From: Verrucomicrobiota bacterium
GTDB lineage: Bacteria > Verrucomicrobiota > Verrucomicrobiia > Opitutales > Intestinicryptomonadaceae
Reading direction: 5' to 3'
Assembly: GCA_003343565.1 (NCBI GenBank)
Contig: QALA01000048.1
Span: 1 to 28,088, forward strand
DNA length: 28,088 nucleotides
Below are positions 16,513 through 23,885 of this stretch, one piece after another. The notes under the pieces are model-generated. The model did not search any database. It worked only from the letters and a program-made list of their open reading frames with translations, and was not told where the DNA came from. Both the position numbers and the translations under genes were made by a program. How positions within the stretch are numbered: the first letter of the stretch is position 1; each line of letters begins with the position of its first letter.

Positions 16513-17154
16513 ATGTTTCAGGACAATTTGGCGTATTCGGCGGCGGCATTTTGTGTCGGAGGATATCTCTTTTACATGTGGTGTTCCGACTGCGCGCACT
16601 ACGTCTCGCGCGGCTTCGACCGCAGGGGCGCCTTTCCCGGAGCGCGTCCGGCGCCTGCGAAGTTCGCGTTTTTTGCGGCGGTTGCCGCGCTTGTTTTGCT
16701 GGGTATCCAAATGTCGGGCGAGAGCGCGCTGGGCGTGGTCGGCGAGCAGACGCGCGTGGGAGTTTTTGCGATATTTTCGTGGATAGCGGCGGCGTTTATA
16801 GAGGAGCTTGTATTCAGGGGATACCTCGTAATCGACGGCAAGGGGACCGCGCGGCTGGTTGCGAGCGCGGTTTTTTTCTCTCTGATATTCGCCTTGGCGC
16901 ACCCGTTTTTGTGGGACTATAAAATCGCCGAGGGCGCGTCTTGGCTGGCGGGAGAATGGATTTGGAACTTTTCCGTGAAGTCTTTTTACAGCACGCTGTG
17001 TGTGTTCGAGTGTTCGCTTCTGTTTTACTATTTGCGCTTTGCGCCGCAGAATCGCGACCGTTCTTTGCTTCCGTGCATTGCGGCGCACCTTGCCTACAAC
17101 GCGGGCGTGTTTGCGGCGAAGGCCTTTCAGGGATTTGTCGAATGGACTTTCTGA
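16513..17154 (+). CDS. CPBP family intramembrane metalloprotease (Rce1/Abi-like)
   Basis: A 213-residue membrane protein with the CPBP signature: EELVFRG at 97-103 (Glu97, Glu98, Arg102), FSLIFALAH giving His130, and AAHLAYN giving His192 and Asn196. These are the glutamate and histidine residues that form the active site in Rce1-type proteases. Bacterial members cleave membrane proteins or process peptides, and many have no known substrate. The protein is compact, with helices near 53-67, 83-97, 116-132, 158-175 and 187-203. Its 3' end overlaps the dus gene by 13 bp, so the two are translationally coupled. Confidence 0.88.
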   Translation: MFQDNLAYSAAAFCVGGYLFYMWCSDCAHYVSRGFDRRGAFPGARPAPAKFAFFAAVAALVLLGIQMSGESALGVVGEQTRVGVFAIFSWIAAAFIEELVFRGYLVIDGKGTARLVASAVFFSLIFALAHPFLWDYKIAEGASWLAGEWIWNFSVKSFYSTLCVFECSLLFYYLRFAPQNRDRSLLPCIAAHLAYNAGVFAAKAFQGFVEWTF

Positions 17155-18098
17155 ATTGCGGGCGGAAGTTTCTCATGCTGGCTCCGATGTCGGGGTACAG
17201 CGACTCCCCCCTTCGCCGCATGTGCCGCAGGTATGGGGCGGACGCATGCGTGGGCGAGTTCGTCCATTCCCGCGCCGTTTTGTCGGGGGCGGACAAGGTG
17301 CTTGAGAAGATGCGGTTCGAGGAGGGCGAACGTCCGTTCGGGATACAGATTTTCGGCTCCGACGAGCGCGAGATGTCGGAGGCCGCAGCGTTCGCGGCGG
17401 AGAGATTTTCTCCGGACTTCATAGATGTCAACTTCGGCTGTCCGGCGCACAGCGCGGTCGGGGCGGGCGCAGGAGCGGCGCTGCTTAGGAATGTCGCGCA
17501 GATGAAGAGGATTGTGTCGGCGGTGTCCGGGGCGGTCCGGATTGCGGTGACCGCGAAAATGCGCACGGGGTGGGACGGCGGTTCCGTAATTGTCCCGCGC
17601 GCCGCGCTTGAGCTTGAGGAGGCCGGCGCAAAAATGATAACCCTGCACGGGCGCACGAAATCCGCCGGATACGAGGGGCCTGCGGATTGGGGGCTGATTG
17701 AAAAAACCGCGGAGAGCCTGAGAATTCCGCTGGTGGGAAACGGATCGGCCGAGTCGCTTTCGGCGGACGCGCTTCGCGCGTCGGCGTGCGCGGGATTCAT
17801 GGTCGGGCGCGCGGCATTGGGGAATCCGTGGGTGTTTGCCCAGATGAGGGCGCGCATCGACGGAGCCAATCCTCCCGCGCCCGCGTCTGCGGCCGAGCGT
17901 CTCGCGCTCGCGCTGGAATACGCCGAGGCGGTCTGCTCCGCCGGAAGGTCGGGAATTTCAAAGGAGAATTTGACGTTTGCAAAAAGCCAAATTATGCGCT
18001 TTATAAAGGGGTGCGAAGGTTTCAAAAAGCTTCGCGTTCAGATGCGCGAGGCGGATACGCTGGACGAATTGAAAGGTCTGATATGCCGGTTTTGCTGA
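17142..18098 (+). CDS. dus: tRNA-dihydrouridine synthase
   Basis: An FMN enzyme that reduces uridine to dihydrouridine in the tRNA D-loop. The 318-residue TIM-barrel protein starts MDFLNCGRKFLMLAPMSGYSDSPLRR. Signatures are IQIFGSD, DVNFGCP with catalytic Cys100, TAKMRTGWD (Lys139), ITLHGRTKSAGYEGPADW (His169), PLVGNG and GFMVGRAALGNPWVF for the FMN phosphate. The usual Lys after GCP (CPxxK) is absent; the sequence reads GCPAHSAVGAGAGAALL. Length and motifs fit the DusB-like branch, but the exact subtype is not certain. The gene overlaps the CPBP gene upstream and the TPR gene downstream. Confidence 0.93.
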   Translation: MDFLNCGRKFLMLAPMSGYSDSPLRRMCRRYGADACVGEFVHSRAVLSGADKVLEKMRFEEGERPFGIQIFGSDEREMSEAAAFAAERFSPDFIDVNFGCPAHSAVGAGAGAALLRNVAQMKRIVSAVSGAVRIAVTAKMRTGWDGGSVIVPRAALELEEAGAKMITLHGRTKSAGYEGPADWGLIEKTAESLRIPLVGNGSAESLSADALRASACAGFMVGRAALGNPWVFAQMRARIDGANPPAPASAAERLALALEYAEAVCSAGRSGISKENLTFAKSQIMRFIKGCEGFKKLRVQMREADTLDELKGLICRFC

Positions 18099-19507
18099 AA
18101 AAAATATTTTCGCTTTTCTTTCTTTGCGCGTGCGCGCAGGCGGCCTGTGCGGCTTCCCCCGAAAGGGGGACGGACGGGGAGAGGCCTCGCGGAGGGGCGG
18201 CCTTGTCGCCTTCCGAATCGGCAAAACTCCTTGAAGGCGGCTTGAGCTACTTTATGCGCGGCGACTATTCCGCGGCGCAGGAGCTGTTTAAAAGCGTCTC
18301 GAAAAAGGACGCGGAGGATTTCGGCGTCGCCCGCTATTATATCGCCTCGATGGACGCCTACGACGGCAAGAAGGACGAGGCGTACGCGAACTTTTTGGAG
18401 GCCGTAAAATATGCCCCGAAACAGATAGGCGCGCTTGCGGCGTTGCAGTACGCAAAACTCGCCGACGCGAACGGAGACTACGGACTGGTTCTCCGCAACC
18501 TGCCTCCGAGCGCGGAGGCGGCGGGGGCTCCGAAACTGCTGGACTATTACATCGCAAAGTCGCGTCTGGCGGACAAGTCCGACGCCCGCGGAAAGTCTGA
18601 CTTCTACGCGCGGCTTGAGCGCGAGTTCGAACTTGCGGACTCGGCATTTGCCGACGCCTACGTCTATGAGAGAAACTCCGGCGACGAATTGTTTGCCGGC
18701 GACGGCTTTTCGCCGCGGTCGCCTTCGTCTCCGGCAGCCCGCGCGCGCGCCAAGATGCTTTTGTCGGCGGGCGGCGCAGCCGGCGGGCCTTCGGGAAGCT
18801 CCGCGGACGGATTGGGCGGAGGCGGTTCAGCGGGCGAAAAGATCGGGGCGGAGTTTGCCTCCGCCGGTTTTCTTGCGAAGGTGAGGGCGGCCGAGGACGG
18901 AAGCGCGAAGGATTTGGAAGGGCTGGAAAAGGCTCTGGCTTCGGACGACAGGCACGCGCCGTTTGCATGGCGCGCCGCGTTCGCGCTCGCTCGCGAGCGC
19001 TTTGCGGCGGGCGACTACGAAAAAGCCGCGGAGTTTTCCGGCGAGGCCGTATTGCTGGCTCCTCCGGATTTGCGCCTTTCGTGGCCGGCCGTAATGTTGC
19101 GCGGGGACGCCTTGAGAATGCTCAAACTGTACGACGCCGCGCGCGAGTGCTACCTGAAGGTGGCAATGAGCAAGCTCCTGCGCGGCGAGCCGCTTGCGGA
19201 ATCCCTCTACAAATGCGGAGTCTGCTGGTATGAACAGAAGGCTTGGGGCAAGGCGCATCCGTATTTCGAGCGCGTTTATATCGTGTTTTTCAAATTTGAA
19301 TATTGGGGCGCGCGGGCGTACTATTACGACGCCTCGACGCTTCTGATGATGGGCGAACGGCGCGACGCCGCGGCGGTTTTGCTGGAGTATTTCAAGCGCG
19401 CAAAAGATAAGACGTCTAAAATCTATCTCGACGCCCGCAAGCTTTACAGAGAGCAGTGGGGAGAATCGCGGGCGTTTGAGCGCGCGAAGTCGCGCGCGGG
19501 AGAGTAG
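18083..19507 (+). CDS. Secreted tetratricopeptide-repeat protein
   Basis: 474 residues from the ATG at 18083, which overlaps the last 16 bp of dus; the frame is open further upstream, but MPVLLKKIFSLFFLCACAQAACAA is a signal peptide and fixes the start. TPR-like helical pairs are visible: GLSYFMRGDYSAAQELFKSV, ASMDAYDGKKDEAYANFLEAVKYAP, RFAAGDYEKAAEFSGEAVLLAP, LRMLKLYDAARECYLKV and YEQKAWGKAHPYFERVY. A Gly/Ser-rich low-complexity linker at about 229-255 divides an N-terminal from a C-terminal TPR block. It probably acts as a periplasmic scaffold, perhaps in envelope assembly. No specific family is recognised. A lipobox reading around LCAC is possible but poor. Confidence 0.85.
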   Translation: MPVLLKKIFSLFFLCACAQAACAASPERGTDGERPRGGAALSPSESAKLLEGGLSYFMRGDYSAAQELFKSVSKKDAEDFGVARYYIASMDAYDGKKDEAYANFLEAVKYAPKQIGALAALQYAKLADANGDYGLVLRNLPPSAEAAGAPKLLDYYIAKSRLADKSDARGKSDFYARLEREFELADSAFADAYVYERNSGDELFAGDGFSPRSPSSPAARARAKMLLSAGGAAGGPSGSSADGLGGGGSAGEKIGAEFASAGFLAKVRAAEDGSAKDLEGLEKALASDDRHAPFAWRAAFALARERFAAGDYEKAAEFSGEAVLLAPPDLRLSWPAVMLRGDALRMLKLYDAARECYLKVAMSKLLRGEPLAESLYKCGVCWYEQKAWGKAHPYFERVYIVFFKFEYWGARAYYYDASTLLMMGERRDAAAVLLEYFKRAKDKTSKIYLDARKLYREQWGESRAFERAKSRAGE

Positions 19508-19556
19508 AGGAAGCCTTCGGCGTAGGGGCTCCGGCGTAGGACTCCGGCGCGATTGT

Positions 19557-19756
19557 GCGTCTTTAGTTATTTTTTTGTACGTGTAGTTTTCTCTCGTACT
19601 GGTTTTGCGCGTTTGATTTTTCGCGCGGTTTTGGAGTAATTCTTCCGCGCGGGCTATTCGCGCAACGTTTTTTTGCGGGCGCGATTCTTGCGCATGTGCG
19701 CGTTTCAACCGTCGGCAGTTTTCCTTTTTTGGCCGGTGGGGATTGTCGCGTGGAAG
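19557..19756 (+). repeat. Tandem ~200-bp non-coding repeat, copy 1
   Basis: This aligns end to end with 19778-19973. Shared blocks include gcgtcttta, gcgtttgattttt, ggctattcgcgcaac, tttgcgggcgcgattctt, gtcggcagttttcctttt and gccggtggggatt. The offset is 221 bp. Strand is nominal, as the active strand is unknown. Confidence 0.85.
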
Positions 19757-19777
19757 GGTAGGGGAGTGGCTCGATAA

Positions 19778-19973
19778 GCGTCTTTATTTATTTGTGCGTA
19801 CAGTTTCGCGTACTGGTTTGTGCGTTTGATTTTTTGCGCGATTTTTTTAGGGACAATTTTTCCGCGCCGGCTATTCGCGCAACGGTTTTTGCGGGCGCGA
19901 TTCTTTTTGCGCATGCGCGCGTTTCAATTGTCGGCAGTTTTCCTTTTTAGCCGGTGGGGATTAAGCGTGGAAG
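19778..19973 (+). repeat. Tandem ~200-bp non-coding repeat, copy 2
   Basis: Second copy, 196 bp, ending about 170 bp before the FGE-like gene. Differences from copy 1 are substitutions and one- to few-base indels that shift reading frames, arguing against coding. Both copies keep a potential cgcaa...ttgcg hairpin (near 19880-19891 in this copy) followed by a T-rich tract. Confidence 0.85.
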
Positions 19974-20142
19974 AAAAATATTCGATGAACTTTTTTGTTG
20001 CCTCTTGCTGCCGTTGCTGTGGCGGGTGTTTTTTTGCGGACAAGTTATGCGTTTCCGGAATTTTCGCGCGGGAGCCTTCTTGCCTTTGGACGTCGCTTTG
20101 AGCGTTTTGTTTGCGGCCGGACAAATGTCTGATTGACTTTTT

Positions 20143-21906
20143 ATGGAGGAATTTTTAGTCTGGCAACTTAGAATTATTATGCAATTTCTTAAAATAGTTA
20201 TCGCGATATTGGTTTCCGCGCTGGTTTTGGGATTCTTCTACGTGCTCACGCTGTTTTCCCCCTCGGCATACGAGGAGGAGTTTGATACGTATCTGGATCC
20301 CAATGCGGACGCGGCGGCAATATTGAAGGAATCGGAGCAGCTTGAGCGCGAATTTGAAGCTTCCGCGACGGCGTCCTCCACCCCTTCTCAGGCCGATCTC
20401 GACAAACTTCGCAAGGCGGTGCGCCTTCAGGAGCTTTACATCACGCGCTCGCGCACGTTCGACCGCTCGCCCTCCGAGCGTCTCATGCGCCTTCAGAAAA
20501 GGCTTCAGAACATAGAGGCGCAGCCGATGTACCAAAAGGTTTTGGAACTCGAAAACGAGGCCAAGCTGAAGCGGCAGCAGGGCAAATACGCGGAAGCCGC
20601 CGACCTCTTCCAAAAGGCCTACGACATTCAGATGCTGCTGAACGGCGATTATCCGTTTTCCAACTACAAGAACATCACCAAGAGCACGGATTTGGGCAGG
20701 CAGGTGAGGCTGATGCTGGCGCGCCCGATTTACGAGGAGACTCTCGCCTTCGAGGAGGCCGCGCGCAAGGCCGCCTCCGAAAAGCGTTGGGAGGACGCCC
20801 GGAAGAATTACGAAAAGACGCTTGAATCCATACTCAAGATGAACACGCAATTTCCCAATTCCGGCTATTCGGATTTCCTGCGGGCGCAGCGGATAGAGGG
20901 CGAATTGGACTCGCTCAAGTCGGTCGATTTGAACTCCCAGATTTTGGAAAAGGAAAAGCGGGCGCGCAAGTTCGAGGGCGAGGGGTCGAGCACGCTCGCC
21001 GCGGAGGCGTACGGAGAGGCCGAAAATCTCCAGCGCGAATTAAACCGCGTATATCCCAAGAGCGTCCATGCGTCGGATTCGCGCGTTTCGGAGTTTGAGC
21101 GCAAGAAGGTCGAGCTTGCCAGCAAAAAGCTCGCGGACGAAATCATATCGCAGGACGCCCTATTGAGGCAGGCTCTGCTGGAGGGGCGCGCCTCCGATGC
21201 GGCGAGGCTTTCGGACTCGCTGCTTCGCAAGGCGGAGTCTTTCGTGGAGCATTATCCGCGCAACGAAATCATAAATTCGGATTTCTCCATGCGCCTGCGC
21301 TATCTGAACTACATTTCCTCCGAAATAGAAAACATTCAAAAGGCGGCGGCTTCCAATCTGGTTCCCATCGGCGCGGGGGCGTCGATGTACAAGACGGAGA
21401 TACCGCAGTCGCTCTTTAAGATGGTCATGCAGGAGAATCCGAGCAGGGACGCCGAGGACAAGGACAAGCCCGTCGATTCGGTCGCCTATGAGGACATTCA
21501 GCGCTTCTGCAATAGGCTCGGCTGGGTGCTTGCGCGGGACGTCCGCCTGCCGACGCTGGCGGAGTTCAAGGCCGCGGTGGGCTCGCTGCGCTATACGAAT
21601 TTGAATGACATTGCCTGGAGCAACCTCAACAGCGGCGGCAAGACGCACCGCGTTGCGACGAAAAAACCCAACGATAAGGGATTTTTCGACCTGTTGGGCA
21701 ACGTCTCCGAATACGTTTCGCCGGAGGCCTCGAGCTCCGCGGCCGACGACGAGCTTCTTCTTGTCGGCGGAGGGGCTCAGACTTCGTCCGACGCCATAAT
21801 GGATTTGGACATAAGGAAGGTCGATAAGAAGCACCGCAACCGCATGGGCGGCTTCCGCGTAGTGGTGGGGCCTGCGGACAAACCTCAAAAAACGCAGGCC
21901 AAATGA
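20143..21906 (+). CDS. Membrane-anchored helical protein with degenerate FGE/SUMF1-like C-terminal domain
   Basis: 587 residues. A membrane segment at about 14-36 (IVIAILVSALVLGFFYVLTLF) anchors the protein. A long charged helical region (about 60-400) with TPR-like pieces such as KRQQGKYAEAADLFQKAYDI and KRWEDARKNYEKTLESI follows. From about 415 the sequence turns into an FGE-sulfatase fold: KPVDSVAYEDIQRFCNRLG, DVRLPTLAEFKAAVG, GFFDLLGNVSEYV near 513-525, and MGGFRVVVGP near 567-576. The paired catalytic Cys of true formylglycine-generating enzymes are absent, so a binding or structural role is likelier. The start is uncertain: ATG 20179 (MQFLKIVIAI) also fits, and neither has a well-spaced Shine-Dalgarno site. 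It overlaps hisA by ATGA. Confidence 0.8.
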   Translation: MEEFLVWQLRIIMQFLKIVIAILVSALVLGFFYVLTLFSPSAYEEEFDTYLDPNADAAAILKESEQLEREFEASATASSTPSQADLDKLRKAVRLQELYITRSRTFDRSPSERLMRLQKRLQNIEAQPMYQKVLELENEAKLKRQQGKYAEAADLFQKAYDIQMLLNGDYPFSNYKNITKSTDLGRQVRLMLARPIYEETLAFEEAARKAASEKRWEDARKNYEKTLESILKMNTQFPNSGYSDFLRAQRIEGELDSLKSVDLNSQILEKEKRARKFEGEGSSTLAAEAYGEAENLQRELNRVYPKSVHASDSRVSEFERKKVELASKKLADEIISQDALLRQALLEGRASDAARLSDSLLRKAESFVEHYPRNEIINSDFSMRLRYLNYISSEIENIQKAAASNLVPIGAGASMYKTEIPQSLFKMVMQENPSRDAEDKDKPVDSVAYEDIQRFCNRLGWVLARDVRLPTLAEFKAAVGSLRYTNLNDIAWSNLNSGGKTHRVATKKPNDKGFFDLLGNVSEYVSPEASSSAADDELLLVGGGAQTSSDAIMDLDIRKVDKKHRNRMGGFRVVVGPADKPQKTQAK

Positions 21907-22640
21907 CGATTTATCCGGCGGTTGACATCAAGGACGGCAAGTGCGTGCGCCTCAGGCAGGGGGCGGCGGACGACAGCGTGGTGTATTTTGAAAACCCGGT
22001 GGACGCGGCCAAATCGTTTGTTGATGCGGGAAGCAAACATATTCATATAGTCGATTTGGACGGGGCGTTTGCGGGGAAGATGAGGAATCTCAATGCGATT
22101 GAAAAAATCGCGGGGTTGGGAATGTTCGTCGAACTCGGAGGCGGAATGCGCGACAGGGAGTCCGTGGTTGCGGCTTTTGAGGCCGGGGTGGACAGGGCGA
22201 TTGTCGGCACGCGCGCCTGCTGCGAGCCGGAGTTTGCGCGCGAGCTCGCGGCGGAGTTCGGCGGCAAAATAGCCGCGGGCATAGACGCCAGAGACGGCAG
22301 GGCGGCCGTCAGAGGCTGGGTTGACGTCCTCGACGTTTCGGCCGAGGAGCTCGCCGAAAAACTTGCCGACTGCGGCGTGGAGACTTTTATATATACCGAC
22401 ATTTCCACCGACGGAATGCTGTCGGGCGCCAACATTGCGGCGCAGCGCGCGATGCTGAAAGTTCTTTCGGCGCGCGGGGCAAAGCTGATAGCCAGCGGAG
22501 GCGTGGCCTCGGAGGCGGACATAGAGGCGCTCAAATCGCTTTCGCTCGAATTTCCGAATCTCGAAGGCGCGGTGGTGGGCAAGGCGATCTACGAAAGGCG
22601 CGTCGATTTGGCGTCCATAATAAGGCTTGCGGCGCGCTGA
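21903..22640 (+). CDS. hisA: Phosphoribosylformimino-5-aminoimidazole carboxamide ribotide isomerase
   Basis: HisA catalyses the Amadori isomerisation ProFAR to PRFAR in histidine synthesis. The 245-residue TIM barrel has the family opening MTIYPAVDIKDGKCVRL with Asp8 as catalytic base, VDLDGAF after strand 2, VELGGGMRD, AIVGTRA, GIDARDG (Asp128), YTDISTDGML (165-172) with the catalytic Asp, and IASGGV for phosphate binding. No other his gene is next to it; hisA is instead coupled by ATGA to the FGE-like gene upstream, which is unusual. A PriA-like dual role cannot be excluded but is not indicated. Confidence 0.93.
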   Translation: MTIYPAVDIKDGKCVRLRQGAADDSVVYFENPVDAAKSFVDAGSKHIHIVDLDGAFAGKMRNLNAIEKIAGLGMFVELGGGMRDRESVVAAFEAGVDRAIVGTRACCEPEFARELAAEFGGKIAAGIDARDGRAAVRGWVDVLDVSAEELAEKLADCGVETFIYTDISTDGMLSGANIAAQRAMLKVLSARGAKLIASGGVASEADIEALKSLSLEFPNLEGAVVGKAIYERRVDLASIIRLAAR

Positions 22641-22677
22641 TGCGGCGGCGGGCGGCGCGGCCTTGCGGGAAGGTTTT

Positions 22678-23598
22678 ATGGAATTGGAGAGACTCGAAAT
22701 GCTTTCGTCCGATTGGGACGCCTACGAGCTTCTCGACAGCGGATCGAGGCTAAAGCTTGAGCGTTTTGGGGATTGCGTCGTCATTCGCGGCGAGCCGAAG
22801 GCGTGGTGGCCGCCGTCGTGTCCGGAGCTTTGGAGCGGCGCGCGCGCGCGCTATTTGGAGGACGGCCGGGGGGCGCGCTGGTCGTTTTCCGGGAATGTCG
22901 GCGCCCCCGTTCTGGAGTGCGGAGGATTGAGATTCGCCACAAAATTCATGGACGGCTCGAAGCATCTCGGAATTTTTCCGGAACAGAAGCCCCATTGGGA
23001 GTACGCGGCCGCAAAGGCGCGGGAATTTGTCCCGTTCGAGGAGGAGGGCAGGATTGTGGGCCGCCCGCGACTTTTAAATTTGTTTGGATACACCGGGGCG
23101 GCGACGCTGTTTGCGGAGTCCGCCGGCTGGTTTGTGACGCACGTCGACGCCTCCAAGCCGTCCGTGGAGTGGGCTCGCAAGAATCAGACGTTGAGCGGAT
23201 TGCCGGAGGACGGCGTCCGCTGGATTGTCGACGACGCTCTCAAGTTCGTCCGTCGCCAGCGGCGCAGGGGGGCCAAGTACGAGGCCGTCATACTCGATCC
23301 GCCCGCGTTCGGCAGAGGGCCGAAGAACGAGCTTTGGAAACTCGAAAAAATGCTGCCGGAGCTTCTGTCGGAATGCGCGGGACTATTTTCGCAGGCAAAG
23401 ATGTTCGCCCTGATAACGCTGTATTCGATAGACGCCTCGCCCGTCATGGCCGCGAACGTATTGAGGGCATATTTGGACGCCGGCGGAAGGGCGAAATTGT
23501 CCGCGGGAGAACTCGTGCTGAGGCCCAGGGGCGGAGGGTACCGGCTGCCGCTTTCGATATGGGCTAAGGCGGAATTTGCGCATCGCTCAAGTATTTGA
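22678..23598 (+). CDS. Class I SAM-dependent methyltransferase, RlmI/RlmK-like
   Basis: A 306-residue Rossmann-fold methyltransferase of the COG1092 type, which methylates cytosine or guanine in 23S rRNA (RlmI, RlmK). The SAM-binding motif I is LLNLFGYTGAATLFAESAG, followed by VTHVDASKPSVEWARKN (motif II acidic residue), VDDALKFVRR (motif III) and the active-site motif ILDPPAFGRG. The N-terminal part is shorter than in RlmI and no PUA domain is obvious, so the substrate is uncertain. GGAAGG 6 nt before the ATG at 22678 supports this start over an earlier ATG overlapping hisA. Confidence 0.88.
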   Translation: MELERLEMLSSDWDAYELLDSGSRLKLERFGDCVVIRGEPKAWWPPSCPELWSGARARYLEDGRGARWSFSGNVGAPVLECGGLRFATKFMDGSKHLGIFPEQKPHWEYAAAKAREFVPFEEEGRIVGRPRLLNLFGYTGAATLFAESAGWFVTHVDASKPSVEWARKNQTLSGLPEDGVRWIVDDALKFVRRQRRRGAKYEAVILDPPAFGRGPKNELWKLEKMLPELLSECAGLFSQAKMFALITLYSIDASPVMAANVLRAYLDAGGRAKLSAGELVLRPRGGGYRLPLSIWAKAEFAHRSSI

Positions 23599-23885
23599 TT
23601 TAAAGCATATTGTGTATAAAATCTGCGCGGGGTTCCGCCGTGCGCAGTTCGATTTTTGGGCGAAAGCATTTTTCGCGCGAATGTCAAGCAAAGAAAAAAA
23701 TCCAAAATTTTTATTTTGCGTTGACAAGGCCGCCCATGAATTGTTCAGAGTTAAAACCGCAAAGGTTATTTGTGCGGCTCATTTGAAATTTCCGCATTTT
23801 TTTGGAAATTTCCATGCGTGCCGCATGTTTTTTGCGGGATTTTAGATTCTACTTACGATAAAAATGAAGGGACTGAAGATAGGTT
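23599..23885 (+). promoter_or_regulatory. Structured leader upstream of nrdJ
   Basis: 287 bp without a gene. A good -35-like TTGACA is at 23721-23726, though its -10 is poor. Downstream are three potential hairpins: ccgcaaa/tttgtgcgg near 23757-23778, a perfect 8-bp stem 23786-23793/23804-23811, and a GC hairpin with T run at 23813-23833. An upstream hairpin, gcgaaa/tttcgc, is near 23660-23676. No B12 box (GCCACTG) is seen, so a standard cobalamin riboswitch is not supported despite the B12-dependent product. Confidence 0.4.
23813..23833 (+). terminator. Terminator-like hairpin in the nrdJ leader
   Basis: catgcg-tgc-cgcatg followed by six T lies 52 bp before the nrdJ ATG. Its position, ahead of the gene rather than after one, suggests attenuation. 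It could also be a late terminator for the methyltransferase transcript. Confidence 0.45.

Larger units (their letters stand above)
19508..20142. other. Long gap with tandem ~200-bp duplication
   Basis: 635 bp without a credible gene. The first 45 bp contain two short near-repeats of tccggcgtagg, then come two direct copies of a ~200-bp sequence (19557-19756 and 19778-19973). The remainder leads to the FGE-like gene. Frames on both strands here are broken by non-triplet indels between the copies. Confidence 0.7.

Noticed and set aside
19705..20101. Short frames inside the tandem repeats (basic peptide on minus, signal-like peptide on plus)
   Set aside because: The corresponding frames in the other copy are broken by single-base indels, and compositions are low-complexity.
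23599..23640. NrdR box in the nrdJ leader
   Set aside because: Only one half-site-like stretch (atattgtgtata) is present, without a second box at the expected spacing.
23599..23885. Cobalamin riboswitch before nrdJ
   Set aside because: No GCCACTG B12 box and none of the conserved core segments are visible; only generic hairpins.
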